Below the pieces are notes generated by a model. That model worked only from the letters and a program-made list of their open reading frames with translations. It had not been told where the DNA came from and searched no databases. Positions 10,458-21,752 of a stretch of 64,000 nucleotides of DNA are shown one piece after another. Origin of the DNA: Apodemus sylvaticus. Lineage: Eukaryota; Chordata; Mammalia; Rodentia; Muridae. A program made the translations under genes and the position numbers. The stretch's first letter is position 1. Every line of letters begins with the position of its first letter. The stretch is taken from positions 12,600,513 to 12,664,512 of the forward strand of contig NC_067492.1 in the NCBI RefSeq assembly GCF_947179515.1. The letters run 5' to 3'.

Positions 10458-10781
10458 GTCCTAATGAAGGCCATCATTATGTATCATTACTATTTGCTAC
10501 AAAACTTAAAACAACCCATACTTCAAAAATTACAAAAGGTTAAAGAAGCTGCTTAGCACTGATTTGTTTTTCTTTATTTATTGGAATAGAAAATCTAGTG
10601 TAAAAGCATACGCACACGTCTCTGTGGGTCACAGGTTTCCCAGGCAGATTCTCATGGCCATGCTTTAGAAGCTTGATTAAACAATTTGAGAGCACAGGTT
10701 TCACCCCTGTCATACCTGTGAGATAGCGGGAACGTCTGAGATGGAAGCTGGCAACACGGACAGAAGAGTGGAGGTGATGGG
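10458..10781. other. no recognised feature
   Basis: Nothing supported. Confidence 0.45.
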
Positions 10782-11146
10782 TGTGCTGGCTGGTTTGTGT
10801 GTCAACTTGACACAAGCCTCATGGTGGAAATGCCCCCATGAGATCCAACTGTAAAGTATTTTCTCAATTAGTGATCAAGGGGGGAGGGCCCAGGCCATTG
10901 TGAGTGGTGCCATCCCTGGTGGGTTCTGGGTTCTCTAAGAAAGTAAGCTGAGCAAGCCAGGGGAAGCAGTCCAGTAAGCAGCACATTCCTCCACGGCCTC
11001 CAGGTTCCTGCCCTGGGTGAGTTCCTGCCCAGACTTCCTTCAGTGATGAACAGCAATGTGGAAGTGTAAGCTGAATAAACCCTTTCCTCCCCAACTTGCT
11101 TCTTGGTCATGATGTTTGTGCAGGAATAGAAACCCTTAATAAGACA
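10782..11146 (+). mobile_element. solo MaLR-type LTR
   Basis: It starts tgtgctggctggtttgtgtg, then caacttgacacaagc, and proceeds through agtgatcaaggggggagggc, aagtaagctgagcaagccag, gtgaacagc-like and taaaccctttcctccccaac, ending aaacccttaataagaca. It is a complete LTR with TG/CA ends at about 365 bp. The same family is seen inverted at 39719-40103 and 51458-51862. I assign it to the MT/MaLR group from its shared 3' block; the exact subfamily needs Dfam. Confidence 0.82.
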
Positions 11147-12024
11147 GTGGTGGACCAAAATTCTGTTGTGTAGCAGGGCTGAAGGTGCCAGAGAACTTTA
11201 CACTAGCACGGCATTTCTGGGGTTTTTGTGAAGGTCTTTCCAGGAAACATTAGAATCTGAGTCCATGGGCCGAGTGAGGATCAACCCCCATCAATCCAGG
11301 CAGGCATTGCCCGCTTTGCTAAGGGCTGAATGAAACAAAAAGTCAAGAGGAGAGCAGGTTCTGTCTTCTTGAGCTGGGGCATCCATCTTTCCCCACCTTG
11401 GATGTGAGAAGCCATAGTTTTCAGGTCTTTGGCTTCATGACTCAAGTTGTATTTAATTCTCTGGATTTTGGCCTCAGATTTGATTATATCACCAGCATTC
11501 CTGGATCTCACCTTGCAGAAAGCAAGCTATGGGACTTGCTGGCCTCTGTAACCCTGAGATTATTATTTCTGGTTAGTGGGGGTCCTGACAAGCTCAGGTT
11601 CCAGGTGGGATGCGTTGGAAGCTGCCTGTGGGTTGTCCAAGTGAAGATGACCCTTTTGGGTCCTGTCCAGATGTAGACAGGAATCTAGAGCTTCAAGGGG
11701 TCTGGGAGCCAGCAGATGGTGAGGTGCAATGAGGTGGAAGGCAGGACAGGGTCATCCGTCAGGGCCCTCGAGTGCATAAGGAGCAGACAGAGGCCCAGGC
11801 CACATGCGGGTGAAATTCTATATTTCAGACTCAGGAAGTAGAGAAGTCACAGAGAGGCAGAGACCTGGGGAGTCTGAGACAGGATGTCCTGGGTGACCTT
11901 CAGAGAGGGAGCTGCCAAAGCTTTCTGGGAGAAACAATCAAAAGAGGCAAGCAGTTCCGAGTGCTGTGTCTGTTCTTCTCAAGGCCTGATACACTTACTT
12001 AATATAGAAGTACAGGGTGAGGGG
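11147..12024. other. repeat-poor block, no gene recognised
   Basis: I see no interspersed repeats. Open frames of 60-110 codons on both strands lack domains or splice support. Confidence 0.4.
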
Positions 12025-12084
12025 AAGAGGAAATGCGACAGACCCTGAGGGCTGAAGAGGAAATGCGACAGACCCTGAGGGCTG
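12025..12084. repeat. perfect 30-bp tandem duplication
   Basis: The unit at 12025-12054 is repeated without change at 12055-12084 (begins aagaggaaatgcgacagacc). Perfect identity implies a recent event. Confidence 0.95.
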
Positions 12085-12954
12085 TAAGGTTGCTTTGGGT
12101 TTGGGGAAAGTTGAGCCAGGTTCTAGTCAGAGGGGAAGAAGACATGGGATGGATATGGAGGACGGGAGGGCGGTAATGGAGGAACAACAGTCTAAAGATT
12201 TCACTGCAGGGAACATCCGCTTTAGGTGGGTTGAAACATTTTCAATAGGAGGAGTAATCTTGGAGACAAGGCTAGGGTTCAGAAACCCAACAAGGGCTCT
12301 TGGGAATCCTACAGAGAAGCAAGAGATGGAAGCTGTTGCCCGCCATGGGTTTGAAAGGACCAGAGGAAGGAGTGGAATACAAGCAGAGTGCAAACCAAGA
12401 AGGGCTGTGGCCTCAGCAGAAGCATAGCAGATGCCGTTCATCTTGAGACCCTAGGCACTGCACACTGGGTAGCTCCAGGGGCGGGGCTGGCCAGAGGGAG
12501 GGGCCAGGCCTGAAGTGGAGGGGTACCTTGAATGAGAGCAGTCGTCAACATGTAGAGACCAGTGGAAGATTTCTCCCGAAAGCCACATTCCCTAAGAGCA
12601 AAGGGGTCACGGATGGGGGAAGTAATGCCATGTAAAAATATCATTATGGGATAGAGTTCATTTTGGCATAGTCCAAATACACGGGGCCAGAATTGGAACA
12701 AAGCTGAAAGGAGAGCCCACGGTGAGTGAGGCTGGGTGAGGGTCTCCACACCATTCCTCTGTGATAATCTCTGGGTGGCGTGGTGGCTGCATCTCTCTCC
12801 CCAAGCTTTTGGCTGGAGCCTTCTCTCTCGCTCCCTCCACTCTGGCGAGATCCAGAGGCAATAGTTCAACTGGTGTCAACTGCTCGCTCCAGTCTGATTA
12901 CCCAGAATCTCTGTTTAAAACAACCAGGTGCGACATCCTTTCTCCAGCAGGGTT
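12085..12954. other. repeat-poor block, no gene recognised
   Basis: The stretch is GC-moderate with complementary open frames of 104-143 codons on both strands (12095-12441, 12438-12869). None resembles a known protein to me, and overlapping frames on opposite strands argue for chance. Confidence 0.4.
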
Positions 12955-13045
12955 CCGTACTCTAAAGGTTCCATCGATTTCCCCTGGGGACCAACTGTTC
13001 AAACATGAGTCTATAGGGGCACACTTTACACTCAAACCACACCAT
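12955..13045 (-). mobile_element. MaLR LTR fragment
   Basis: tctaaaggttccatcgattt, then ggggaccaactgttcaaaca and tgagtctataggggcacact, ending cactcaaaccacac, are the reverse complement of the 5' end of an MT/MTE-type LTR. Confidence 0.65.
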
Positions 13046-14213
13046 GGAGTACAATGGGATAAACTTAGATTTGGAGGCAGCTGCAGCCCTTGAACTTGCT
13101 GGCCCACCAACCTAGCGCCCATCTGGTAAGTTCCAGGCTAGTGAGAGACTCTATATCAAAGAACAAGGTAAGGTGGACGTTGCTTGCGAAACGGTACCCT
13201 GGCTTTCCTGGATATGGACTACACATCCCGTACCTGGATACGCAAGTGCAACCCCCACCCCCAGCCCCTTTCAAGAATGAAAATGTGACTCAAGTTAGGT
13301 TAATCAGACTGAAACCTAGGACTTACTCAAGAGCTCCCAGAAAGGAAATTTCCCTCTTTTTGTGTTGGACTTGGACTTGAACCTGGGGACACTGGATGGG
13401 GAAGATGAGAGGCAGGTGACACAAGCGAACTGAGAGATGGAGAACAGCCATTGGCGTTGTGTTGTAATTCCCAGAACCATCCTCTTTCAACCTCCTGCAC
13501 TCCCGGAGTTTCACCGTTCCACGTTAAAGAGCTCTTTTTTTTCTAAAATGATTTAAGGTCTTTGCTGAAGCCCAACCCAACCCCTTGCTTGATCTCTTTG
13601 ACCCCATTGTGCCTTGAACATTTGCTTGCCTGTGGCTTTAACACCTGTGTAATTTATCAAAGAGGGCTTTCGACACAGGTGACAGATCACTGACGAGAGG
13701 TTTTCCTGAGCTGTGCCCAAAATAGCACACTTTGTGTTTTTCCATTTGAAATCCTTCATTGTCAAGCCACCAAGAGGCTTCAGCCCCTGAGTTTGTAGGG
13801 GCATGGCATAGAAACAAAGGCCCGTGAAACAGTTTTTCCTTTTGGGGATGAACAGTTACAAGACCGGTTGTTTCCAGAATCCAATGTATTGGATAAATAT
13901 GCCTGTGAGACAGTGACTTCACCTAGGATTATACAAAACTAATCATCATTTCAGAACCCTCCACCATTAGCCAAATGGGCAGGCTTTGAGGCTTTATGGT
14001 CTGGCCCACCTCTTGATTGCTGCTATAAATTGATTACAGATATAGGTGGCTTAATTCTCCTTTTTTTTTTCTTAAGCCAGGATGGACTGTATCCCTTTGA
14101 GACTGTGAGCCAACAGAAAAGTCTCTCAAGCTGCCTTCATCAGGGTGTTTCATCCCAGAAACAAATGAAACAGACACAGCAGGATGCTTTGTTTTGATTT
14201 TATCCCATGAATC
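13046..14213. other. repeat-poor block, no gene recognised
   Basis: No interspersed repeat is seen. The part at 13640-14050 is AT-moderate with motif-like stretches (ctataaattgattacagata, cattagccaaatgg). It could be a conserved non-coding element; alignment is required. Confidence 0.35.
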
Positions 14214-14214
14214 T

Positions 14215-14272
14215 GGGAGGTAAAACTGAAGCAAGTACTTTACACCAACTGAGCTATAGCCCCAGCCCCACG
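14215..14272 (-). mobile_element. ID-type SINE remnant
   Basis: caagtactttacaccaactg then agctatagccccagcccc is the reverse complement of the ID tRNA-like head (ggggctggggctatagctca direction). Confidence 0.6.
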
Positions 14273-14427
14273 AGTTAAATACTCTGCTTGTTTAGCATAA
14301 AAAAGACATAATGGTGGTTTCTGGTTTGGATCTCAAAGCCTGTGAGTAGAAGGAGAGAGATTGGGCTCTAGCCAAATACCTCACCCGACCATGGAAGAGG
14401 CATGAGGTTTTCTTATAAATTATCTTT

Positions 14428-14463
14428 GGGGGGGGGGCGGGGGGGGCGGGGGGGCGGGGCGGG
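14428..14463 (+). repeat. G-run cluster (potential G-quadruplex)
   Basis: Runs of 10, 8, 7, 4 and 3 G separated by single C residues. Five G-runs with one-base loops match the canonical quadruplex pattern very strongly. Confidence 0.9.
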
Positions 14464-14576
14464 TTTAAAGCATTCATTGTAGAAAGGCAAAGAGAGGGGG
14501 GAAAGTAGGGAAGTAGAGGCTAGCCATGGCCTTGTGGGGGGGGGGGAGAGAAGAGCCCAAGAGGGCAAGAGAGAGA

Positions 14577-14690
14577 GAGGAGATAGAGATAGAGATAGAG
14601 ATAGAGATAGAGATAGAGATAGAGATAGAGATAGAGATAGAGATAGAGATAGAGATAGACAGACAAACAGACAGACAGACAGATAGAGCC
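14577..14690. repeat. (GATAGA)n hexanucleotide array plus (ACAG)n
   Basis: About 13 near-perfect agatag units (14581-14658), then CAGA/ACAG units. The hexamer presents a GATA core once per repeat. Confidence 0.97.
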
Positions 14691-15184
14691 CTACATATCA
14701 TCTAATTGAATTATCCCAGATTAGGCCCACCACAGAGGTGTGTGTGTGTGTCACCCCCTTCTATGGATCTAGAAATGGATATGTAATGAAATGAATCATG
14801 GTACAGCTTGTGAGTTTCGGTGATCGAGAATCCTCTGAAGGCAGAGTAAAAGTGTTTGTAGAAGTGTTAGGTGGACTTTGACTCAGAAATCCAATTTATA
14901 CATGCCAAGCTCTTCCCTGTGGCATCTGTGGGTCCCCACTTAAGATTCATAGTCGAATCAGAGTCCCTGTAATGCAGGGTGGTGTCAAGAGTCAAACGAC
15001 ACCACTTGCTCCCCCTCATGGCTCTTCAACTCTTGTTGATTCTATGTCTCGCCCTCCAGCTCTGCCTATTTGGTTTCATCTCTCAACTCCACTTCTTGTT
15101 TTCATGGACCATAAATGGCGCCTCCCATAGCTCTCTCTGCCTCCACTCTTGCCAACCGCAATCCGACTTTTCATTCTTTATTCA
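14691..15184. other. no recognised feature
   Basis: Short TG run at 14739-14751; otherwise nothing supported. Confidence 0.45.
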
Positions 15185-15350
15185 GGGAGGAAGGAACAGG
15201 GTCTCGCCTAGCTCAGGCTGGCCTTGAACTCACTGGGGAGCCAAGGATGAACTTCTGATCCTCTCACCTCCCTCCTTTGCGCACTCAGGCTAGAACCCAG
15301 GGCCGTGTGCACATTAGGCAGGTACTCAGCTACTGTCCCGCATCTCCAAC
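15185..15350 (-). mobile_element. B4-type SINE, degenerate
   Basis: gaacagggtctcgcctagct then caggctggccttgaactcac is the reverse complement of B1-like sequence. It is followed by an ID-like head (gctagaacccagggccgtgt, gcacattaggcaggtactca), which is the B4 (ID plus B1) arrangement. Confidence 0.65.
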
Positions 15351-15482
15351 TCCTCCAACTCTTCCTTTACAGTGTGTGAGAACAAAGTAAACATACCCTG
15401 GATCCTGTTCTTTATCTAACGTCCCTCCTCTTCCTGCCTTTTCTTCCTCCTTCTTTATTTCTGCCTCCCACCCCCTTTTCTT

Positions 15483-15562
15483 TTTGGAAATGTTATATAT
15501 CAAACCTAGGGTCTCTGCATGTTGGGTAAGTGTTCTACCACTGAACCACACTCCCATACTCA
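15483..15562 (-). mobile_element. ID-type SINE
   Basis: caaacctagggtctctgcat then gttgggtaagtgttctacca and ctgaaccacactcccat are the reverse complement of an ID element head, the tRNA-Ala-like sequence. Confidence 0.72.
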
Positions 15563-16214
15563 CTTAGAAACTTCCAACAATTCCTTCCATCCTTAGAGTA
15601 AAAAGCAAATACCCTGCAAAGCTTTTGGTACCATGCATACTTTGCCTCTCTGCTTTCTCCTCTCTATAGCCCTGGAACTCACATCTTTCCTTCTTATCTT
15701 TGACTTCTAGCCACACTGGTCTCTTTTTAGCCCTCCTGTGTCACTATCCCTTTGATCCCGAATCCTATTCCTCTACCCGGAATGTTCTAACCATACCTCT
15801 CTTCTGTCCTCAACTCTCAACCCCTCTCACCTAATTTATCATGTCTACTCTTTCAAACAATCCTTCTCTGGGTGTCAGGAGTCTGTCAATCATCTGTCAG
15901 TGTCACCATTATTCCTTCCCTGTGTGGGACATCGCTGTTTACAATGATATGCTTCTGTAATCCTCTGACCTGCCTCTGCCTTCTGTGAGGACACAGATGC
16001 ATGTGATGGCTGCTTCTAGTGGGTGCTGGTTACCTGACCTCACCATTCCTTTCCCTCCTTGTCCTTCCAAACGACAGCCATCATTTCCTATGTGAGATTA
16101 ACTCTGCCCTGTTGTATAGCTAACAGGAGCTCTTGTCCTGGCCATAGTGGCTGGCACTGTCTGGAATACAGTAGAGCATGGTTGAGGTGCTGTTTGCCTA
16201 GTCATATTTGGTTG
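15563..16214. other. no recognised feature
   Basis: Pyrimidine-rich mixed sequence with no repeat or gene that I can support. Confidence 0.45.
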
Positions 16215-16430
16215 ATTTAAAATTTTTTATTTTATGTGTTTGACTGTTTTCCTTCATTTATGTCTGTGCACTATGAATGCAGTGTTCTGTGAAGGCCAGA
16301 AGAAGGGTGTCAGACATTCTGACACTGGAGTTAGAGACTTGTGAGCTTCCATTGTGAGCTTCCGTGTGGGTGCTGGGCATTAAACCTGGCTCCTCCTGAA
16401 GAACAGCTGGCCTTTCCAACCTCTTAGTTG
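16215..16430 (-). mobile_element. B3-type SINE
   Basis: The reverse complement of the B3 body: gtgaaggccagaagaagggt, then gtgggtgctgggcattaaac and tcctgaagaacagctggc. There is a small internal duplication of tgtgagcttcc. Confidence 0.8.
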
Positions 16431-17984
16431 GTCTTTCTAAAAGGCAATGTTGAACCTTTATTGGATGGTTGGGGGAGTGTCTTTTAATCTGCCTGTCACC
16501 ATCTTTTTATCATGAAGATAGTTAGCAAGAGGACAGAGCTGTTGCTCAAAGGAAGGTATTGCTGTGAGCACTGTGGAGAGACTGAGGCAGAGCATTCTTA
16601 CCACTTAATAAAGTTATGATAAAGGTAACACTTCCACTCACGTCTTCAGAATTACCGGAAGGCAAGGTTTCCCATCGCAGAGGATTAGGTCACTCTTGTT
16701 TCTTCTCTTGGTGGACTTTCCCTCATAGATCCTTTCTTCCTTGCTGGTGTCCTAGTGAGAGAACCTTCATTTTTCCATCCCCATGATCTTTGCAAGGCCT
16801 CCTTAGGAGTGAAGTGTTTTTAGTCTAACCCATGAACATGTGATTTCCTTTGGGCAATGATACATGTTGGATCTTACACATTTCTGGTTTTTTCCTCTAT
16901 TCTTCTACTGTCACCACAAAAGGAACGTTCCCAGGAGAACCAGGTGGTCTGAAGAGAAGGATGAGGGATGTATGAAGCAAAGGTACCTCAGTAAAGCTCA
17001 GCGTAGATCAGCCAAAGCCAGGTTGATATGTAGACATACGAACAATGATGGACTGTTCTAAGCCAGTGAGTCTGAGGCAATTTGTTACACGGCGGTAGCT
17101 AGCTGGCACAATCGTCGGTGAAGATGATTCCACGAGGCATAGCTGCTTCTGTGCCTGATGATGAGGACGGCTACTTACTATCCTAACTCTCTGTCACATT
17201 TGGTCATGTGCAACTTCTCATACTGTCTCTCTTGAATTCACTTCTTTCAACTTTGGCCATTATCCCATCTCCCATATAACTTGCACACTGTCTTCCTACC
17301 GCTGGTCAAGTAGACAGTTACCATGGCAACCCTCCATCTGCCTGCTCTCTTTGCTCTCCAAACTCTAAATTCTACCACTCTCTTTTCAACAACAACAACA
17401 ACAATAACAAAATAAAAATAACAAACTGATCAAAGCCTGCTTGCATTTGTTAAGATGCAAACTAAAAGCAAACAGCATCCACAGCCTTTCTAACGTGTCA
17501 CACAGCAAGGCTGTTGTCTTGGTTAGACCAGCACTGCAGGAAGGAGGCACCCAGATAGGATCCGACCTGCAAAGGATACATTAGGAGACTTGACGGTGGA
17601 AACCAGTTACAGGGGAAGGAAAAAGGGAAGGGATGGGACAAACCTTCTTGTCAGAGACAAGTCTGATGTCTATTGGGGGAGGGTGGGAAATGGGAGAGAG
17701 TGCAAGGAGAAGCAACAGAGCTGGCCGTGCTTGACTAGGCATGTGCACACCAGAGTCACCCTGGGAAGGGGCTGCTGGCTCTGTGCCTTGCCTGTGCTCA
17801 ACTACTGAGGGGCTGGGGAGGCACATCTGAGAGAAGTAAGCACAGCTTCAGTCAGCTGTCCTCACACAGGAGAACCGGGCAGTGCTGTGCTGTGGCCACC
17901 AAATTCTCAGTCCCTGAATAGCCTTTGCCCTAACCTGGGTAAGGAAATGTGTTTTCACAAAGCATTGAAAGAATGGGTACTAGG
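16431..17984. other. repeat-poor block with small (CAA)n
   Basis: The largest stretch without a clear transposon (about 1.55 kb). It holds a short CAA/AATAA run at 17389-17425. A 65-codon frame at 16864-17061 has no family resemblance. I see no coding signal. Confidence 0.4.
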
Positions 17985-18226
17985 GCAGGATAGATGGCTC
18001 AGTTCATAAAGTACTTACAAGTGGAACCTGAGCACTAGAACCCATATAAAACTTATCCCAGTGCCAAAGATGTAGGTTTCCTGGGACTTGGTATTCAGAG
18101 AGCTACAAGCCAGTAGAAGACCATCTCCAGAAACAAGGTAGGTGGCTCCTGAAGAATTCCACATGCATGTGCACATGTGTGCAATGGCACCCCGACCACG
18201 TGTGTGCTCACCCTTAAGGAATAGGC
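17985..18226 (+). mobile_element. tRNA-derived rodent SINE, degenerate composite
   Basis: The tRNA-like head aggatagatggctcagttca is followed by gagcactagaacccatataa and a B1-like middle. Then come agaccatctccagaaacaag, gtaggtggctcctgaagaat and CA-rich DNA. It is the same class as at 929-1239. Confidence 0.6.
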
Positions 18227-18547
18227 AGTGGAAGAGGGTAAGATTTCTGATCTCCCAGGAGGGAATCTGGCCATTTTGGAAGGTAATTATGTGGAGCAGA
18301 CATATGGAGCACCTGCTTTAGCGACAGGTACCCAAGGCAAGGTGTCTTTCTCAGTCTAAATTTGGAAATCTCTCCAGATGGCTTTGGATCAGGCCGTAGG
18401 ATTTGTGGTTTTGTTTTTTTCCACTAATATGGTGTAAATTGTTAAGGACTGCATGATCCCCCAACAAGAAAGAGTATGCAAGTCATTTCTGTATGTCCCC
18501 TTTGATAGCAAAAGAAGTGTTGGAGAGAAGGATCAGCCAAGGATGAT
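18227..18547. other. no recognised feature
   Basis: Nothing supported. Confidence 0.45.
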
Positions 18548-18606
18548 CATCCATCCATCCATCCATCCATCCATCCATCCATCCATTCATCCATTCATCC
18601 ATCCAG
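18548..18606. repeat. (CATC)n microsatellite
   Basis: About 14 ATCC/ATTC units; a His/Pro/Ser-rich open frame across it is spurious. Confidence 0.96.
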
Positions 18607-18961
18607 CAAGTGCTGGCTGTGCTATTGCATGTGTGGGAAGAGAGGCTTTGACTTATAATATAACAAGCTTTCTTGGGAGATGTCTTCATCGGACATGAAC
18701 TTGTTCTGTCTCCTTAAGTACTAGGATTTGAGGCTCATTGAAGTTCTTTTTAAATTCATGTTTGACAGCTTCATAAAAAATCTTTCTGATGCTGTCTCCT
18801 TCTCCCTCTGTAGTCTAAGAAAGGGGTTTTGGGACTGGGGGTGATGATTCAAGGCTGTGACATTTCAGCCATGTGGACAGGGTCAGCTCTGGAACTTTAG
18901 TGACATCATGGAAAACAGAGTTAATAACCTTTATTGTGTTCTTGAAGTTGAAAATAAACTT
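18607..18961. other. no recognised feature
   Basis: Nothing supported. Confidence 0.45.
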
Positions 18962-19085
18962 TTTATTTTTATTTTTTTAAAAAAGTACTCTGTAGCCCAG
19001 GGGGGCTTCCAACTCATGATCCTTCTACCTCAGTTTACTCTTTCCTCCAAGGATTGGAACAATGGGTGTAGACTGCCAAGTCTGT
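18962..19085 (-). mobile_element. B1-type SINE, degenerate
   Basis: A T/A-rich tail, then tactctgtagcccagggggg, cttccaactcatgatccttc and tacctcagtttactctttcc follow the reversed B1 order. Confidence 0.55.
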
Positions 19086-19115
19086 AAAGAGTAGACCTTA
19101 AAAGTTAATGCAATA

Positions 19116-19215
19116 TGCAAGGCTAGAGAGATGGCTCTGTGGGTAAGAGCACTTGCTGATCTTGCAGAGGACCTGAGTTCAGTTCCCAGCACTCATATCT
19201 GCTATTGTTGACCAA
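19116..19215 (+). mobile_element. B3/B2-type SINE head
   Basis: ggctagagagatggctctgt, gggtaagagcacttgctgat and gacctgagttcagttcccag form a tRNA-derived head with clear A and B box positions; the body is lost. Confidence 0.8.
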
Positions 19216-20275
19216 CATCGGGGACACCTAGCCTGAGCCAAGGAAGACTCTCTGGGTTTAAAGTGTGATGTAAAGGCTGGGATGTTGTTTCCTTCTGTAT
19301 TCCTCTTCCTCTGACTTTTGGATTAACACTGAGACCCACATGTCAAGAGTGTGAATGGCTCAGAGGCAGAAGAGCCTAATGTTCAGAGGACTGCTTACTA
19401 AAGGTTCCCAGGTGCCAGGGCACACAGAGTGCTTGGCAAGGCACCATGGCATCTCAATTTATTGTATCCATTATCTGAGGTAGGGATAATGTGAAGTTAT
19501 GACTATGAGACAGGCAGAAAGATATGAGTGTTTATAATTCCTTGCTCCTGCCTGTCTGCACTGGGAGCATTGCGAGAACCTCTCCTATCTTTCTCCATAT
19601 CTTAGAACCATTTAATTAAATTTAATTTGTTCTCTGGACCCTGGAAAAAAGACAGAAGGGAGCCAGCGTTCACCGTGTGCCAGGCACTTCATTAAACATT
19701 TTTCATACTGGAAGCTATACACAGCACTTCAGCCTCCCATTTAATCTTTTCATCAACCCGTGCAGAACAGCTTGCTGTTCACGGTCTATACGTGTGGCAA
19801 TGCAGGAGCTTGGAAAGGTTGGGCAACCCAACTGCAGTTCCTTAGGTGCCCCTGCTATTCATCTGTTCATTTAGCCATCTGTTTGTCTATTGAATATCTG
19901 GTCTACCTCTACCACACGCTTAGAAACTGCTTCTTGATCACACATCATATCACGGGGTTTATGATGGATACTGGGGTATTGTCAGTCTGCCCTCATGGAA
20001 CTCACACTGTGCTAGGGTGGGTGCTCATACCTTTCTGGACTGTATCGATGACTGACGTATAGTTCCACTTCGGGGGGGGGGGGGTCCTCTTCATAGCCTC
20101 CCTCTAGACCTGGGTACCTAAGGAAATCTGGGGTTTTGCAATGGTATTTGGACTTCTCAGAATCCTTGAAAGGGAATGAGTGTTTTAGGATAAGCCTATG
20201 TTTCAGGGGTCTGAAGTTGTAAACATTTGGTTGAAGCACCAGGTAGAATGGCAGTTGAAGATGACCTTAAAGATG
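19216..20275. other. no recognised feature
   Basis: About 1 kb with no supported gene or repeat, apart from a poly-G run at 20073-20083. Confidence 0.4.
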
Positions 20276-20415
20276 ATCAGCCTGCCTGTACCTCTACCTC
20301 CTGAATTCTGGGTTACAGGTATGTGCCACCATGCCCATTTTAGCAGTCCTGGCATTGAACCCAAGGCTTCTCACATGCTAGGTGAACATTCTACCAATTG
20401 AGCTACGTACATCTC
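20276..20415 (-). mobile_element. B4-type SINE
   Basis: Reversed B1-like part (ctacctcctgaattctgggt, tacaggtatgtgccaccatg) followed by a reversed ID head (ggcattgaacccaaggcttc, tgctaggtgaacattctacc, aattgagctacgtacatc). Confidence 0.75.
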
Positions 20416-20469
20416 CACTCAGTTATCTTTTCTCTGTTGTGGCCGAATACCTGCCCAGAAGGTTTATTA

Positions 20470-20695
20470 GAAAAATTAAATTAACTATGTATGTGCATGT
20501 CTATGTCTGTGTGCATGTCTAAGCATATGTGTCCAGATGCCCGAAGAGGCCAGAAGAGAGTATTGGATTCTCTGGAGCTGGGATAATAGATAGTTGTGAG
20601 CCTGCCAACATACGTGCTGGAGACTGAACTCTGGTCCTCTACAAGAGCAGTAAGTACTCTTAACTGTGGAACTGTCTGTCTCTTTGGCCAAATGA
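20470..20695 (-). mobile_element. B3-type SINE
   Basis: cgaagaggccagaagagagt, gtgctggagactgaactctg and cctctacaagagcagtaagt in reversed B3 order. Confidence 0.82.
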
Positions 20696-20699
20696 AGGG

Positions 20700-20903
20700 T
20701 TTATTTTGTTTTTTAGTGGCTTATTTATTTTTATTTTCTGTGCATTGGTGTTTTGCTTACGTGTATGTCTGTTTGAAGGTGTTAAATCACTTGGAGATGG
20801 ATTACAGATAGTTGTGAGCTGCTGTGTGGCTGCAGGGAATTGAACTTGGGTCCTCTGGAAGAGTAGCCAGTGCTCTTAACTGCTGACCAACCTCTCCTGT
20901 CCT
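20700..20903 (-). mobile_element. B3-type SINE
   Basis: A second reversed B3 directly beside the first: gatagttgtgagctgctgtg, gcagggaattgaacttgggt, cctctggaagagtagccagt. The tandem same-strand pair is probably independent insertion near an A-rich tail. Confidence 0.82.
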
Positions 20904-21382
20904 GAAGGGTTTATTTGCAATGTATTGTTTGGTGGAATATATCCCATTGAGACAGGGAATGGCAGAAACATTAGGTGTCCGGGCTAATGTCCAAAGTGGT
21001 TAGGAAGCAGAATTAGACAGAAAGAAGCTGTGGCCTGTAAAACCAACTGCCCACTCGGTGACTCCGTCTTCCAATGAGATTCCATGGGGTTCCACAGCCT
21101 TCTGAAACAACAGTGCCAGCTGAAGACCTAGTATTCAAAGACATAAGCCTGTTGGATATTTCACACCCAAATCTCAATGGTATCTATAGTGTTCAGGGTA
21201 GCCCCAGCCAGAAAACACGACTAAACTGTCAGGCAGTGAGAAATACTGCCTACATTGGTAGGAATGGCAGATGGGTGAGATGTGTGAATCAACTGGCAGA
21301 TGGGTTGATTGAGACCAAGATACTAACTGAATGATCTGTGCAGCTGTTGGGGGACTTAGCTATCTCCATGGTTAGATCCATG
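20904..21382. other. no recognised feature
   Basis: An 86-codon frame at 21074-21334 has no domain and no known relative that I can name. Confidence 0.4.
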
Positions 21383-21478
21383 CTTAGATACCTCTGTGGT
21401 TAGATACCTCTGTGATTAGATACCTCCATGCTTAGATACTTCCATTGTTAGACACTTCCATGGTTAGATACCTCCATG
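21383..21478. repeat. 16-bp minisatellite, 6 copies
   Basis: Unit gttagatacctccatg and variants at 21383, 21399, 21415, 21431, 21447 and 21463, without gaps. A partial seventh copy lies to the left. Confidence 0.93.
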
Positions 21479-21589
21479 ATGCTACTCCAGCTTCTTTATC
21501 TTTGCTTGGTTGTAAGTTTGCCTGGAGTGTTTGTTATCAGGGCCAACACTGGTACAGCTGTCTTGTGATGGCTAGGAGATGAGACTAGG

Positions 21590-21592
<3 letters not shown>

Positions 21593-21642
<50 letters not shown>
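21593..21642. repeat. (CT)n microsatellite
   Basis: About 20 CT units, then ctgtctctct. Confidence 0.95.
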
Positions 21643-21644
21643 TC

Positions 21645-21752
21645 ATGTTTTCTAGTTTTCTATGTAGACCAGGTTAGCCTCAGAATCACAACCTGCCTGC
21701 CTTGCCTCTTGAGTGTTGAGATTAAAGGCATGTCTCACTATGCTCTGCTGGA
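21645..21752 (-). mobile_element. B1-type SINE fragment
   Basis: tctatgtagaccaggttagc, then cctgcctgccttgcctcttg and gagattaaaggcatgtctca in reversed B1 order. The CT array occupies the position of its tail side. Confidence 0.75.

Noticed and set aside
12438..12869. 143-codon minus-strand frame as a gene
   Set aside because: Overlapped by open frames on the other strand; no domain, no splice signals, no recognisable relative.
14581..14658. GATA-factor enhancer
   Set aside because: The GATA cores are a by-product of a hexanucleotide microsatellite; no independent support.
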